Below, one piece after another: positions 9,337 to 17,911 of a stretch of DNA of 64,000 nucleotides. The translations under genes were made by a program, and so were the position numbers. Position 1 is the stretch's first letter. The number at the start of each line of letters is the position of its first letter. Where the stretch lies: contig CAJUJW010000002.1 of NCBI GenBank assembly GCA_910586735.1, forward strand, positions 1-64,000, given 5' to 3'. The stretch comes from an uncultured Oscillibacter sp. (lineage in GTDB: Bacteria; Bacillota; Clostridia; Oscillospirales; Oscillospiraceae). Below the pieces are notes generated by a model. It was not told where the DNA came from, searched no databases, and worked only from the letters and a program-made list of their open reading frames with translations.

Positions 9337-9342
9337 GATTGT

Positions 9343-9359
9343 ATACCCCGGAGGGGTAT
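9343..9359. promoter_or_regulatory. CsoR-type operator, distal
   Basis: ATACCCCGGAGGGGTAT, a second TACCCC/GGGGTA palindrome. It is centred 26 bases from the first, so two CsoR tetramers could bind on nearly the same face. Confidence 0.75.
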
Positions 9360-9384
9360 TTGTCAAGCCCCAATTTGAAAAGAA

Positions 9385-9421
9385 AAACCCGGCACAGGGA
9401 GCTTTCCCCGCGCCGGGCCTT
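9385..9421 (-). terminator. Terminator of the beta-helix protein gene
   Basis: On the minus strand an imperfect stem ending in GCCGGG is followed by TTTTTC. It separates the left-handed beta-helix gene from the copper operon promoter. Confidence 0.75.
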
Positions 9422-9434
9422 TGTATGAGCGCCG

Positions 9435-10097
9435 TCAGTTCTGAGGGACAATCTTCCCCGGTCCCTTGAAGATGCTCTCCGGCGGTACGGTTCCCCGGAC
9501 GGAGGACAGGGGGTAGACCCTGGAGCCCCGCCCCACGACGGCGCCGGGGTTCAGCACGCTGTTGCAGCCCACCTCCACGTGGTCCCCCAGGATGGCCCCG
9601 AACTTCTTCCGGCCCGTCTCCAGGCGCTCCCCGCCGTTTCGGACCACCACCAGGGTCTTGTCGGACTTGACGTTGGAGGTGATGGAGCCCGCGCCCATGT
9701 GGCTCTTGTAGCCCAGGATGGAGTCCCCCACGTAGTTGTAGTGGGGGGTCTGGACGCCGTCGAAGAGGATGACGTTTTTCAGCTCCACGGAGTTGCCCAC
9801 CACGCAGCCCCCGCCTACCAGGGCGGAGCCCCGGATGAAAGCGCAGTGCCGGACCTCGGTGTCCGGGCCGATGACGCAGGGCGCGCCCAGGAAGGCCGTG
9901 GGGGCCACGGAGGCGGTCTTGTGGACCCAGACTTGAGGGGAGCGCTCCTCATATTCCGCCGGGTCCAGGGTGGGGCCAAGCTGTAAAATCAGGTCCTTGA
10001 TGCCGTCCAGGGCCTCCCAGGGGTATTGAAATCGGGACAGGTAGTCCCCCGCCAGGGTGTGGGACAGGTCCAGCAGGGCTTTGATGGTCAGATTCAT
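9435..10097 (-). CDS. Left-handed beta-helix (LbH) protein, GlmU C-terminal-like, no nucleotidyltransferase domain
   Basis: A 220-residue protein. After about 55 helical residues it shows hexapeptide-repeat sequence typical of a left-handed beta-helix (VWVHKTASVAPTAFLGAPC, then GSALVGGGCVVGNSVELKN and GDHVEVGCNSVLNPGAVVG). The RNGGERLETGRKKFGAILGD stretch matches the acetyltransferase part of GlmU and UDP-GlcNAc pyrophosphorylase-like proteins, where it contacts nucleotide-sugar and acetyl-CoA. The uridylyltransferase half is missing, so it may be a stand-alone sugar-nucleotide acyltransferase; the substrate is unproven. The start ATG is preceded by CAGGAGGCGTC. It is a single gene with its own terminator. 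Confidence 0.8.
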   Translation of the reverse strand: MNLTIKALLDLSHTLAGDYLSRFQYPWEALDGIKDLILQLGPTLDPAEYEERSPQVWVHKTASVAPTAFLGAPCVIGPDTEVRHCAFIRGSALVGGGCVVGNSVELKNVILFDGVQTPHYNYVGDSILGYKSHMGAGSITSNVKSDKTLVVVRNGGERLETGRKKFGAILGDHVEVGCNSVLNPGAVVGRGSRVYPLSSVRGTVPPESIFKGPGKIVPQN

Positions 10098-10194
10098 AAA
10101 TGACGCCTCCTGTTTTCGCCGCCGGGGCGGCTTGCTGGCGTTATTATATACCTCTTTTTAAGAGGCCGCAAGAGGTGCCGACTGTTTGATACGA

Positions 10195-10545
10195 ATGTCT
10201 CCAGCCCGCGGCGTAGTGCGAGCGGGGGGGGGTTGGTGGTCGTCGAATCGGCTTCCTTCTCTTTTCGCTGCCGCTAACCTGGTGGTTGCGGGGCTGGTTG
10301 GTCTGCTGCCTTCTATCGATATACCTCTGTAGGGGCGGACCTATGTGTCCGCCCTCCCTCCGGGTCTGCCTTTCTATCGGTAGAACCCTGTAGGGGCGGC
10401 AATCTGCCGCCCGTCCCCCATCCTCCTGCTCCTATCGGCAGAACATCCCGCAGGGGCCGACGCCCCCGGCGGCCCGTTCCTACGAGCCCGCCCCCTACAC
10501 ACATTGTCCATTGCCAATTATTCCCCTATCGGTAAACCGCCCTAT
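10195..10545. repeat. Composite intergenic repeat, copy A
   Basis: Non-coding and GC-rich. It contains a block (GGCGTAGTGCGAGCGGGG, TTGGTGGTCGTCGAATC, CGCTGCCGCTA) that recurs at 56497-56575. Then come about four units of roughly 60 bases, each with TATCGGTAGAAC-like sequence followed by TGTAGGGGCGG and a short palindrome, and a final TTGTCCATTGCCAATTA block also found near 15610 and 56695. No gene is seen in 10098-10580. Confidence 0.7.
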
Positions 10546-10585
10546 GGCCCCCGCCCGAATTTCATCTAATTTTAATATTTGGGTG

Positions 10586-10614
10586 TTGAAGACGGCGGCG
10601 GCTTTTTGTATAAT
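10586..10614 (+). promoter_or_regulatory. Sigma-A promoter of the cls operon
   Basis: TTGAAG (10586-10591), 17-base spacer, TATAAT (10609-10614). It sits about 53 bases upstream of the cls start codon. Confidence 0.75.
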
Positions 10615-10666
10615 AGAAAGGTCAAACACTGAAACTGAAAGACTGTCGGCAAGGAGGTCAGGCCCT

Positions 10667-12241
10667 GTGCATAAGAACATCCCCCATATCCCCCCCGTGG
10701 AGGAGCGGATCGAGCGGAAGATTTCCGCCGTCACCAGCATCTCCATGTGCGCGCTGACGGTGATCGTCCAGATCGTCACCTCCCTGCTGATCTCCTTCCT
10801 TCTGGCCGAATACTCCAGCTTTGTCTACGCCCTGCTGCTCCTCGCCGGCGCGGCGGTGGCCATCCGGGTCTATCAGCGGCCCGGCAGCCCTACCTACAAG
10901 CTGGTTTGGATGTGCCTGCTCCTGGCTATGCCCGTGTCCGGCATGTTCCTCTTCTGCCTCTGGGGCGGGACCCATCAGGCCAAGCAGCTCAGCCTCCGGC
11001 AGGTGCCTGCCATTCCCAGCCGGGAGAGCCAGCGCATGGCCAGCGAGATCAACCTGGCCCGGCTCCGGCGGCAGTCCCCCGCCTGGGGGCGGCTGGCGGC
11101 GTATCTGGAAAAGCGGGGCTTTCTGCTCTACCGGGACACCGACGCCGTCTACTTCAAGGAGGGCGCGGAATTTTTCGAGGACCTGATTCAGCGCCTCCAG
11201 GAGGCGGAGATTTATATCTTCCTGGAGTATTATATTCTGGCGGAGGGACAGCTCTGGGACCGGATTTTCGCCGTTTTGAAGGAGCGGGCCGCCGCCGGGG
11301 TAGAAATCCACATCACCTTCGACGACTTCGGGAACCTGACCCGCTTTTCCGACGAGACCCTCCAGGCCCTCCAGAACGCGGGCATTGAGGTGAAGGTCTT
11401 CAACCCCGTCCACCGCTATGTGAACCGCATCTACTTCAACTACCGGGACCACCGGAAAATCGCCGTCGTCGACGGGCGGTACGCCTACACCGGGGGAATC
11501 AACATCGCCGACGAATACGCCAACCTGATTGTCCGCTTCGGCCACTGGAAGGACACCGCCGTCCGCATTGAGGGCGAGGGGGTCTGGGGCTTCGCCACCC
11601 AGTTCATGCAGATGTGGAAGATGATGGGCGGCTCCTTCCACAACGAGGACGACTATTACCGCCCCCGCCACGAGGCCGCGAAGTCGGCGGGCTGGTGCCA
11701 GCCCTTCACCGACGGACCCCTGAACAACCCGGACAACCCCATTGAGGAGATTTACCTCCAGCTCATCTCCTCCGCCCAGAAGATGCTCTATCTCACCACG
11801 CCCTACTACGCCGTGGAGGAGTCCATGCAGAAGGCCCTGTGCATCGCCGCCGACGGCGGCGTGGACGTGCGGCTGTTCATCCCCGGCGTCCCGGACCACC
11901 ACAAGTTCACCTACATGGTGGCGGAGACCTACTGGGGCGAGCTGTTGAGCCACGGCGTGAAAATCTACAAGTACACCCCCGGCTTCCTCCACGCCAAAAG
12001 CGTCATGGCGGACCGGGAGGTGGCCCTGATCGGCAGCACCAATATGGACTACCGGACCTTCCAGCTCCACTACGAGTGCGGCGTACTGCTGTACCACATG
12101 CCGGTGGTGGAGGAACTGCTGGAGGACCTGGACGGCATCCTGGCGGAGAGCCGGCCCTATACCCTGGAGGACTGGAACAAGCGGTCCTGGTTCCGCAGAA
12201 TCTGCGCCTCCGTGTTCCGCTTGGGATCAATTTGGTTATAA
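10667..12241 (+). CDS. cls: Cardiolipin synthase (phospholipase D family)
   Basis: A 524-residue membrane enzyme that joins two phosphatidylglycerols to cardiolipin plus glycerol. Two to three N-terminal membrane segments (about 25-45, 48-64 and 75-95) precede two PLD domains. Both HKD motifs are intact: HRKIAVVD (about 265-272) followed by GRYAYTGG, and HAKSVMAD (about 444-451) followed by REVALIGSTN. The start is a GTG at 10667 with AAGGAGG nine bases upstream. Longer in-frame reading is in the promoter region. It heads an operon with the TtcA-like and Sel1 genes (gaps of 21 and 15 bases). Confidence 0.93.
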   Translation: MHKNIPHIPPVEERIERKISAVTSISMCALTVIVQIVTSLLISFLLAEYSSFVYALLLLAGAAVAIRVYQRPGSPTYKLVWMCLLLAMPVSGMFLFCLWGGTHQAKQLSLRQVPAIPSRESQRMASEINLARLRRQSPAWGRLAAYLEKRGFLLYRDTDAVYFKEGAEFFEDLIQRLQEAEIYIFLEYYILAEGQLWDRIFAVLKERAAAGVEIHITFDDFGNLTRFSDETLQALQNAGIEVKVFNPVHRYVNRIYFNYRDHRKIAVVDGRYAYTGGINIADEYANLIVRFGHWKDTAVRIEGEGVWGFATQFMQMWKMMGGSFHNEDDYYRPRHEAAKSAGWCQPFTDGPLNNPDNPIEEIYLQLISSAQKMLYLTTPYYAVEESMQKALCIAADGGVDVRLFIPGVPDHHKFTYMVAETYWGELLSHGVKIYKYTPGFLHAKSVMADREVALIGSTNMDYRTFQLHYECGVLLYHMPVVEELLEDLDGILAESRPYTLEDWNKRSWFRRICASVFRLGSIWL

Positions 12242-12262
12242 CATTGTGTCGGGAGGAACCCC

Positions 12263-13135
12263 ATGCCCCGTGAGCTTACCCCTCAGGAGACCGCCGAGCG
12301 CAGTCTTATTAAAACCTATCGCAAATCCATCTGGAACCCCTTCATCGCCGCCGTGAAGCGCTATGAGCTGGTGGCCCCGGGGGACCATATCGCCGTGTGC
12401 GTCTCCGGCGGGAAGGATTCCTTCATCCTGGCCAAGCTGATGCAGGAGCTACAACGGCACACGGACCGGCCCTTTGCGCTGACCTTCCTGGCCATGGACC
12501 CCGGCTACAACCCGGCCAACCGGGCCCTGCTGGAGGAGAACGCCCGGCGGCTGGGCATTCCCCTCACCATCTTTGAGAGCGGCATCTTCGACGTGACGGT
12601 CCAGGTGGAGAAGAACCCCTGCTACCTCTGCGCCCGGATGCGCCGGGGCAGCCTCTACGCCAAGGCCAGGGAACTGGGCTGCGGCAAGATCGCCCTGGGG
12701 CACCACTACTCCGACGTGATTGAGACCACCCTGCTGGGCCTGTTCTACGGCTCTCAGCTCCAGGCCATGCCCCCCAAGCTCCGCAGCAGGAACTTCCCCG
12801 GCATGGAGCTGATCCGCCCCCTGTACTGCGTCCACGAGGACGCCGTGGTCCGCTGGCGGGACTACAACCAGCTGCGCTTTCTCCAGTGCGCCTGCCGCTT
12901 CACCGAGGCGCGGGACGCCTCAGGCGACGGCGTGGGGGACAGCAAGCGCCAGGAGATCAAGCTCCTTCTCCGGGAGCTGAAAAAGACCAACCCCAACATT
13001 GAGAAAAGCATTTTCAGGGCCATCCACGGCGTCCAGCTGGACACCTTCCCCGGCTTCAAGCACCGGGGGGCGGCCTATACTTTCACCGATCTGTACAACG
13101 GCTCCCCACGCTTTGAATGGGGAGCGGACGCGTAA
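12263..13135 (+). CDS. TtcA-like PP-loop ATPase, predicted tRNA thiolation enzyme
   Basis: A 290-residue N-type ATP pyrophosphatase. The PP-loop CVSGGKDSF lies at about residues 47-55. The CYLCARMRRG pair of cysteines (about 120-129) and a third cysteine pair near CACRF (about 212-216) match the TtcA/Ncs6 (TtuA) layout, where cysteines hold a 4Fe-4S cluster and catalyse sulfur transfer to tRNA (2-thiocytidine 32 in TtcA). GHHYSDVIETTLL is the conserved helix after the cluster. GGGAGGAA precedes the ATG. Which tRNA base is modified cannot be told from sequence alone. Confidence 0.85.
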   Translation: MPRELTPQETAERSLIKTYRKSIWNPFIAAVKRYELVAPGDHIAVCVSGGKDSFILAKLMQELQRHTDRPFALTFLAMDPGYNPANRALLEENARRLGIPLTIFESGIFDVTVQVEKNPCYLCARMRRGSLYAKARELGCGKIALGHHYSDVIETTLLGLFYGSQLQAMPPKLRSRNFPGMELIRPLYCVHEDAVVRWRDYNQLRFLQCACRFTEARDASGDGVGDSKRQEIKLLLRELKKTNPNIEKSIFRAIHGVQLDTFPGFKHRGAAYTFTDLYNGSPRFEWGADA

Positions 13136-13150
13136 GGGAGGAAGAAATCT

Positions 13151-15547
13151 ATGGACTTCTATCGCTGTGAAAACCCGGACTGCGGCCTGGTGGCCGAGGA
13201 GGAGCCGGATATCTGCCCCCGCTGCGGGGGAACCTTTTTCACCGCCGTGGACGAGGAGGAGATGAGCGCCGCCGACTGGGTGAGCCTGGGGAACCAGGCC
13301 GTGGACGAAAAGCGGGAGACCGACGCCCTGGCCGCCTATCAGCGGGCGGCGGCCCTGAACGACCCCCTGGGCCTGACCAACCTGGGCTGGTGCCTGGAGG
13401 CGGGCATCGGCGTTCCGGCGGACCCCAAGCAGGCCGTGATGCTCTACGCCCAGGCGGCGGAACAGGAGTATATGCCCGCGCTGACCAACCTGGGCTACTG
13501 CTATACATACGGCATCGGCGTGGAAACCGACTACGGCAAGGCCCTCAAGTGCTTCCAGCGGGGGGCGGAACAGGGCTTTCCCCGGGCCCAGTTCCTGCTG
13601 GCCGAGGCGTACCGCCGGGGCAGCGGCGTGGAGGAGGACGAGGCGGAGGCCGCCAAGTGGTATCAGTCCGCCGCCTGGCTGGGCTATCCCGGCGCCCAGA
13701 CGGAACTGGGCCGCTGCCTGGAGTTCGGCGCGGGGGTGGAGCAGGACCTGGAGCAGGCCGTGAAGTGGTACGCCGCCGCCGCCGAGCAGGGCAACGCCCC
13801 CGGCATGTGCTGTCTGGGCTTCATGTACGAGTCCGGCCGGGGCGTGAAGCAGAGCTGGGAGACCGCCGTGGACTGGTACAAGCGGGCGGCGGAAAAGGGC
13901 TATCCCAGAGCGCTTTGCAACCTGGCCTGGTGCTATGAGCACGGTGAGGGCGTGAAGCAGGACTACGGCGAGGCCGTCCGGCTCTACCGGGCGGCGGCGG
14001 ACCAGGAGTACCCCAGGGGGCAGCTGTGCCTGGGCCTCTGCTACGAGCGGGGCCGGGGCGTGCCCATGGACAAGGCGGCGGCGGCGGAGTGGTACCGCAA
14101 GGCCGCCGAGGCCGGGGACGAGGACGGCATGTGCTGTCTGGGCTTTTTGTACGAGTCCGGCGAGGGCGTGGACCAGGACTGGGAGCAGGCGGCGGGGTGG
14201 TACCGGCGGTCCGCCGACGCCGGGCTCCCCCGGGGCATGTGCAATCTGGCCTGGTGCTATGAGCACGGCCAGGGCGTGCGGCGGGACCTGGAGGCGTCCT
14301 TCACCTGGTACAAGCGGGCGGCGGACCAGGGGGACCCCAGGGGCCTGTTCAGCGTGGCCCGGGCCTATGACTACGGCATCGGCGTCCTCAAGGACGCGGG
14401 CAAGGCCGCCCAGTGGTATCAAAAGGCCACGGACGCGGGGTCGGCCCCCGCCGCCTGCGACCTGGGCGTGTGCTATGAGCGGGGGGAGGGCGTCCCCCAG
14501 AGCTTTGAGAAGGCGGTGGAGCTGTACCGCAAGGCCGCCGAAATGGGCAACGCGCCGGGGCAGTGCAATCTGGGCTTCATGTACGAGTCCGGCCGGGGCG
14601 TGGACCAGAGCTGGGAGGAGGCGGTGAAATGGTACTCCGCCGCCGCCCGGCAGGGCTTCCCCAGGGCCATGTGCAACTTGGCCTGGTGCTATGAGACGGG
14701 AAACGGCGTGGAGCGCAATCTGACCAGGGCGGTCCACTGGTACCGCAAGGCCGCCGGGCAGGGAGAGCCCAGGGGCATGTTCTGTCTGGGGCTGTGCTAT
14801 AAGCACGGCACGGGCGTGGACCAGGACCACGCCGAGGCTGTGGCGTGGTTCCGCAAGGCCGCCGACGGGGGCTATGTCCGGGCGCTGTGCAGCCTGGGCG
14901 TGGCCTATGAGTTCGGCGAGGGCGTGGAGGAAAACCTGGAGCAGGCCGCAGAGTTCTACCGCCAGGCGGCGGACAAGGGGGACCCCACGGGCCGGTGCAA
15001 CCTGGCCTATCTGTACGAGACGGGCCGGGGCGTGGAGCAGAACTGGCGGGAGGCCGCCCGGCTCTACAAGCTGTCGGCGGAGGCGGGGTATCCCAGGGCC
15101 ATGAGCAACTTCGGCTATTGCTGCGAGGCCGGCCAGGGCGTGGAACGGGACATGTCCGCCGCAGCGGAGTGGTACCGCCGGGCCGCCGAGGCCGGGGACG
15201 CCACCGGGGCCTGCAACCTGGGGTATCTCTACGAGACCGGCGACGGCGTGGAGCAGAGCTGGCAGGACGCCGTGTTCTGGTACAACCACGCCGCGGCCCA
15301 GGGCCAGGCCAGGGGGCAGTATCTCCTGGGCTGGTGCTATGAGCACGGCAAGGGCGTGGCCGCCAGTACGGAGAAGGCAAAGGAACTGTACGAGGCGTCC
15401 GCCCGGCAGAACTACAAATACGCCGTGGAGGCCCTGGAGCGCCTCCGGTCCCCCGCCGGGAAAAAGGCGCCGGAGAAGCCGGAGAAGAAGGAGCGCAAGC
15501 CGGAAAAGGGCGGCTTTCTCAAGGGCCTGTTCGGCGGGAGAAAATAG
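13151..15547 (+). CDS. Zinc-ribbon protein with 19 Sel1-like repeats
   Basis: A 798-residue repeat protein without signal peptide or membrane segment. Residues 6-25 form a zinc ribbon (Cys6, Cys11, Cys22, Cys25). From about residue 77 to 760 there are 19 consecutive 36-residue Sel1-like repeats of the form NLAWCYEHGEGVKQD...A..WYRKAAEQGxP. A basic Lys/Glu/Pro tail (AGKKAPEKPEKKERKPEK) follows. Sel1 proteins are alpha-solenoid scaffolds for protein partners. The repeats show higher-order order: a YE(S/T)G.GV.QSW type returns at units 5, 8, 12, 16 and 18. It ends the cls operon. Function is unknown. Confidence 0.88.
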   Translation: MDFYRCENPDCGLVAEEEPDICPRCGGTFFTAVDEEEMSAADWVSLGNQAVDEKRETDALAAYQRAAALNDPLGLTNLGWCLEAGIGVPADPKQAVMLYAQAAEQEYMPALTNLGYCYTYGIGVETDYGKALKCFQRGAEQGFPRAQFLLAEAYRRGSGVEEDEAEAAKWYQSAAWLGYPGAQTELGRCLEFGAGVEQDLEQAVKWYAAAAEQGNAPGMCCLGFMYESGRGVKQSWETAVDWYKRAAEKGYPRALCNLAWCYEHGEGVKQDYGEAVRLYRAAADQEYPRGQLCLGLCYERGRGVPMDKAAAAEWYRKAAEAGDEDGMCCLGFLYESGEGVDQDWEQAAGWYRRSADAGLPRGMCNLAWCYEHGQGVRRDLEASFTWYKRAADQGDPRGLFSVARAYDYGIGVLKDAGKAAQWYQKATDAGSAPAACDLGVCYERGEGVPQSFEKAVELYRKAAEMGNAPGQCNLGFMYESGRGVDQSWEEAVKWYSAAARQGFPRAMCNLAWCYETGNGVERNLTRAVHWYRKAAGQGEPRGMFCLGLCYKHGTGVDQDHAEAVAWFRKAADGGYVRALCSLGVAYEFGEGVEENLEQAAEFYRQAADKGDPTGRCNLAYLYETGRGVEQNWREAARLYKLSAEAGYPRAMSNFGYCCEAGQGVERDMSAAAEWYRRAAEAGDATGACNLGYLYETGDGVEQSWQDAVFWYNHAAAQGQARGQYLLGWCYEHGKGVAASTEKAKELYEASARQNYKYAVEALERLRSPAGKKAPEKPEKKERKPEKGGFLKGLFGGRK

Positions 15548-15551
15548 AGCC

Positions 15552-15589
15552 AAAAGCCTGGAGGGGAGAAATCCCTTCCAGGCTCTTTT
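15552..15589 (+). terminator. Rho-independent terminator of the cls-Sel1 operon
   Basis: Stem AAAAGCCTGGAGGG / CCCTTCCAGGCTCTTTT around a short A-rich loop, directly after the Sel1 stop. Confidence 0.85.
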
Positions 15590-15597
15590 GCGGGGCA

Positions 15598-15648
15598 ATG
15601 GTCGATGATTAATTGATAATGGATAATGGACAATTGACAATGAGGGGC
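15598..15648. repeat. Fragment of the composite intergenic repeat
   Basis: Contains TTGATAATGGATAATGGAC followed by AATTGACAAT, the reverse complement of the block at 56693-56720 and similar to 10500-10523. Confidence 0.6.
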
Positions 15649-15656
15649 GCGGTCCT

Positions 15657-17786
15657 TTACCGGTGGATTTCCAGGGCCCGGCACACCTGGGCCAGGGTCA
15701 GGCGGTACACGCCGTAGATCAGGGCGGACACCGCCGCCACCACCGCCAGGTCGGCCAGAAGGCCCGCCGCCTCGCTGGGCGTAATGCCCGCGGGACTGCC
15801 GTTGAAGTACATAATCATGACATAAAAGGCGTAAATCAACCCCGTGCCCGCCAGGGCGGGCACCAGGAACACCCGCTTCACCTGCCCCCGGACGGAGCGG
15901 CGGAGATAGGCGTTGGAGGCCCCCAAATGCCTGAGGTCGTCGTAGACCTTCCGGTTTGTCAGGGCAATGGTCATGCACCGGGTATAGGCAATCACAAACA
16001 CGGCGGCAAAGCACACCACGGCCACAAAGACAAAGAGGATGAGGAACACCGCCATGGTCTTGACAAAGTCCGCCTTGTCCATCACCCGGAACTGGGGCAT
16101 ATACTGCCAGCTCAGCCGGAAGGCGGAGCTGTCCCGCTGAGCGTAGTCGATAACGGTAAAGCCGTATTCCGCGCAGTTCTCCCGATCCAGGAAGTAAGCG
16201 CCCTCCTCCGCCAGGTACTGGTCCCGGACCACCGGGTCCCAGCCGTCAAACTGGGCCACCTCGATGGTGGAGTGGTCCACAATCTCGTTGAACAGGGCTT
16301 TGGCGAAGTCATAGGTCTCCTCGCAGTTTTCCACGTTGAAGCAGACCTGGGTCTCCCGCCACTCCTCCGTCAGGCCCGCCCCCAGGGCGGCAAAGTCGGC
16401 GTCGTTCATCACATAGCGCCCGAAGAGGCTGTCATAGCGCAGGGGCTCCAGGGACGTGACGGGGAGCTGGTCCCCGGTCAGATAGTTGGTCACGAGGCTC
16501 TTGTCCGGGGCAAAGCCCAGCTTGCTCCCCTCCGTGTCGACGACGCCGCGAATCTCGCCGCCGGCCAGGTCCACATGCTCCCCCGTCAAAGCCTCGTAGC
16601 CGGAGGCGGAAAGAAACAGCTCGGTGCTCATGACCTCTTTGTACTCCGCGCGCCAGGTGGTGCCCATGGGGCCCTCCTCCTCAATGTGGTCCTCGCCGTC
16701 CACCGCCAGGCGGAGCATGGGGACGGCGGCGAAGTCCGTGACGGTCACGCCGTACTCCTCCGCCAGGGCCCGGACCTCCTCCTCCAGGGGGATGTCCTGG
16801 TCCGCCCGGAAGTTGTAGACGTAATCCACCGGACGCTGGTCATAGGAAATCATGGACCCGGTGCCCAGCATGGGGGTGTAGAAGCTGCCGAAGTACGCGC
16901 CGGCAATCAGCAGGGTCATCACCAGCATGTTCCGCACCGTCTGGCGGCCCTGAAAGCGCATCTGGCTGGTGGCGATCAGGTCCTTGTAGAGCTTCTTTTT
17001 CCCGTTCCAGCCGTTGACCACCGTGTGCAGGAGAATCATATAGAGGCCAATCAAAGCGGGGACGTAAAAGACCGCGGTCAGCCCCTCGGGGGGATACCAG
17101 TGGAGAATGCTTATGAAGAAGAAGGAGGACATATAGCCCAGAAAGCCCCCCAGGGCCAGCAGGCCGATGCCAACGGGCCCGTACCACCGGGGGACATCCC
17201 GGATGGGCTCGGACTTGTGGGACTCCTGGACGATGTCGATGATGTTGGTCCGCTTCACGGACCGGCTCCCCAGGAAGAACATCATGGCGATGACAAAGGC
17301 GGAGAAGGCCAGGGACAATACATAGGCGTTCGGGTCAAACACCAGCCGCATCTCCTCCGTATCCACCACGCAGAGACGGAACACCTGCCACAGCACCCAG
17401 GCCAGCGGCCCGCCCAGAAGAGCCCCGGCGGCGCAGGAGCCCAGGGAGATCACTCCCAGCTCCCGGTACAGCTCCCCCCGCACCTGGGCCCGGGAGGCCC
17501 CCAGAGCCAGGAACACGCCGGTCTCCCGGGACTTCTGCCGGAAGAAGAGGCCGGAGGCGTAGGTGGTGAACACGGCGCAGCCGATAACCGCCAGGGTGAA
17601 GATCATCATGATCTGCTTGCGGCTGTCGCCCCCCTCGGGGAGGACGTTCAGCACCGTGGGGGCCCGCATCATGCAGACATAGGCCGTAATCAGCAGCACG
17701 GAGAAAAAGCAGCAGCCCGAGAGGAGCGCGTATTGCTTCTTGTTCCTCCGGCGCATCAGGGCATAGACCTCGGAAAAATGTCTCAT
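15657..17786 (-). CDS. FtsX-like ABC transporter permease (BceB-like)
   Basis: A 709-residue permease of the macrolide/antimicrobial-peptide exporter class. It begins with a cytoplasmic stretch and TM1 (about 20-40), then TM2-4 forming an FtsX unit (about 55-180), further TMs (about 205-225, 240-260, 285-305), a large extracytoplasmic region (about 310-560) and a last FtsX unit with three TMs (about 570-690). This one-protein layout matches BceB-type resistance permeases. I chose the second Met (17786), preceded by AAAGGTGA; the Met at 17801 has no site. The partner ATPase lies upstream, separated by repeats. No BceRS-type kinase and regulator flank it. Confidence 0.87.
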   Translation of the reverse strand: MRHFSEVYALMRRRNKKQYALLSGCCFFSVLLITAYVCMMRAPTVLNVLPEGGDSRKQIMMIFTLAVIGCAVFTTYASGLFFRQKSRETGVFLALGASRAQVRGELYRELGVISLGSCAAGALLGGPLAWVLWQVFRLCVVDTEEMRLVFDPNAYVLSLAFSAFVIAMMFFLGSRSVKRTNIIDIVQESHKSEPIRDVPRWYGPVGIGLLALGGFLGYMSSFFFISILHWYPPEGLTAVFYVPALIGLYMILLHTVVNGWNGKKKLYKDLIATSQMRFQGRQTVRNMLVMTLLIAGAYFGSFYTPMLGTGSMISYDQRPVDYVYNFRADQDIPLEEEVRALAEEYGVTVTDFAAVPMLRLAVDGEDHIEEEGPMGTTWRAEYKEVMSTELFLSASGYEALTGEHVDLAGGEIRGVVDTEGSKLGFAPDKSLVTNYLTGDQLPVTSLEPLRYDSLFGRYVMNDADFAALGAGLTEEWRETQVCFNVENCEETYDFAKALFNEIVDHSTIEVAQFDGWDPVVRDQYLAEEGAYFLDRENCAEYGFTVIDYAQRDSSAFRLSWQYMPQFRVMDKADFVKTMAVFLILFVFVAVVCFAAVFVIAYTRCMTIALTNRKVYDDLRHLGASNAYLRRSVRGQVKRVFLVPALAGTGLIYAFYVMIMYFNGSPAGITPSEAAGLLADLAVVAAVSALIYGVYRLTLAQVCRALEIHR

Positions 17787-17817
17787 AAAATCACCTTTCA
17801 TTTTAAAGGATGTTTGC

Positions 17818-17899
17818 GGGAGACGGGCCGCCGAGGGCGGCGGCCCCTACAAGGGTCCTTCCGTAGGGGCCGGCCCCCTGGCCGGCCCGTTTTCCCGGA
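17818..17899. repeat. Two head-to-head copies of the GTAGGGGCCG-type repeat
   Basis: A minus-oriented copy (about 17824-17850, ending GGCGGCCCCTAC) faces a plus-oriented copy (about 17862-17893, GTAGGGGCCGGCCCCCTGG...). They lie between the ABC ATPase and its permease and could fold into hairpins in the shared transcript. Confidence 0.65.
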
Positions 17900-17911
17900 A
17901 GCGTTATGCCC

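Noticed and set aside
13151-15547. CRISPR-like or tandem DNA repeats
   Set aside because: The 108-base periodicity is coding: it follows the 36-residue Sel1 unit and the copies differ at third positions.
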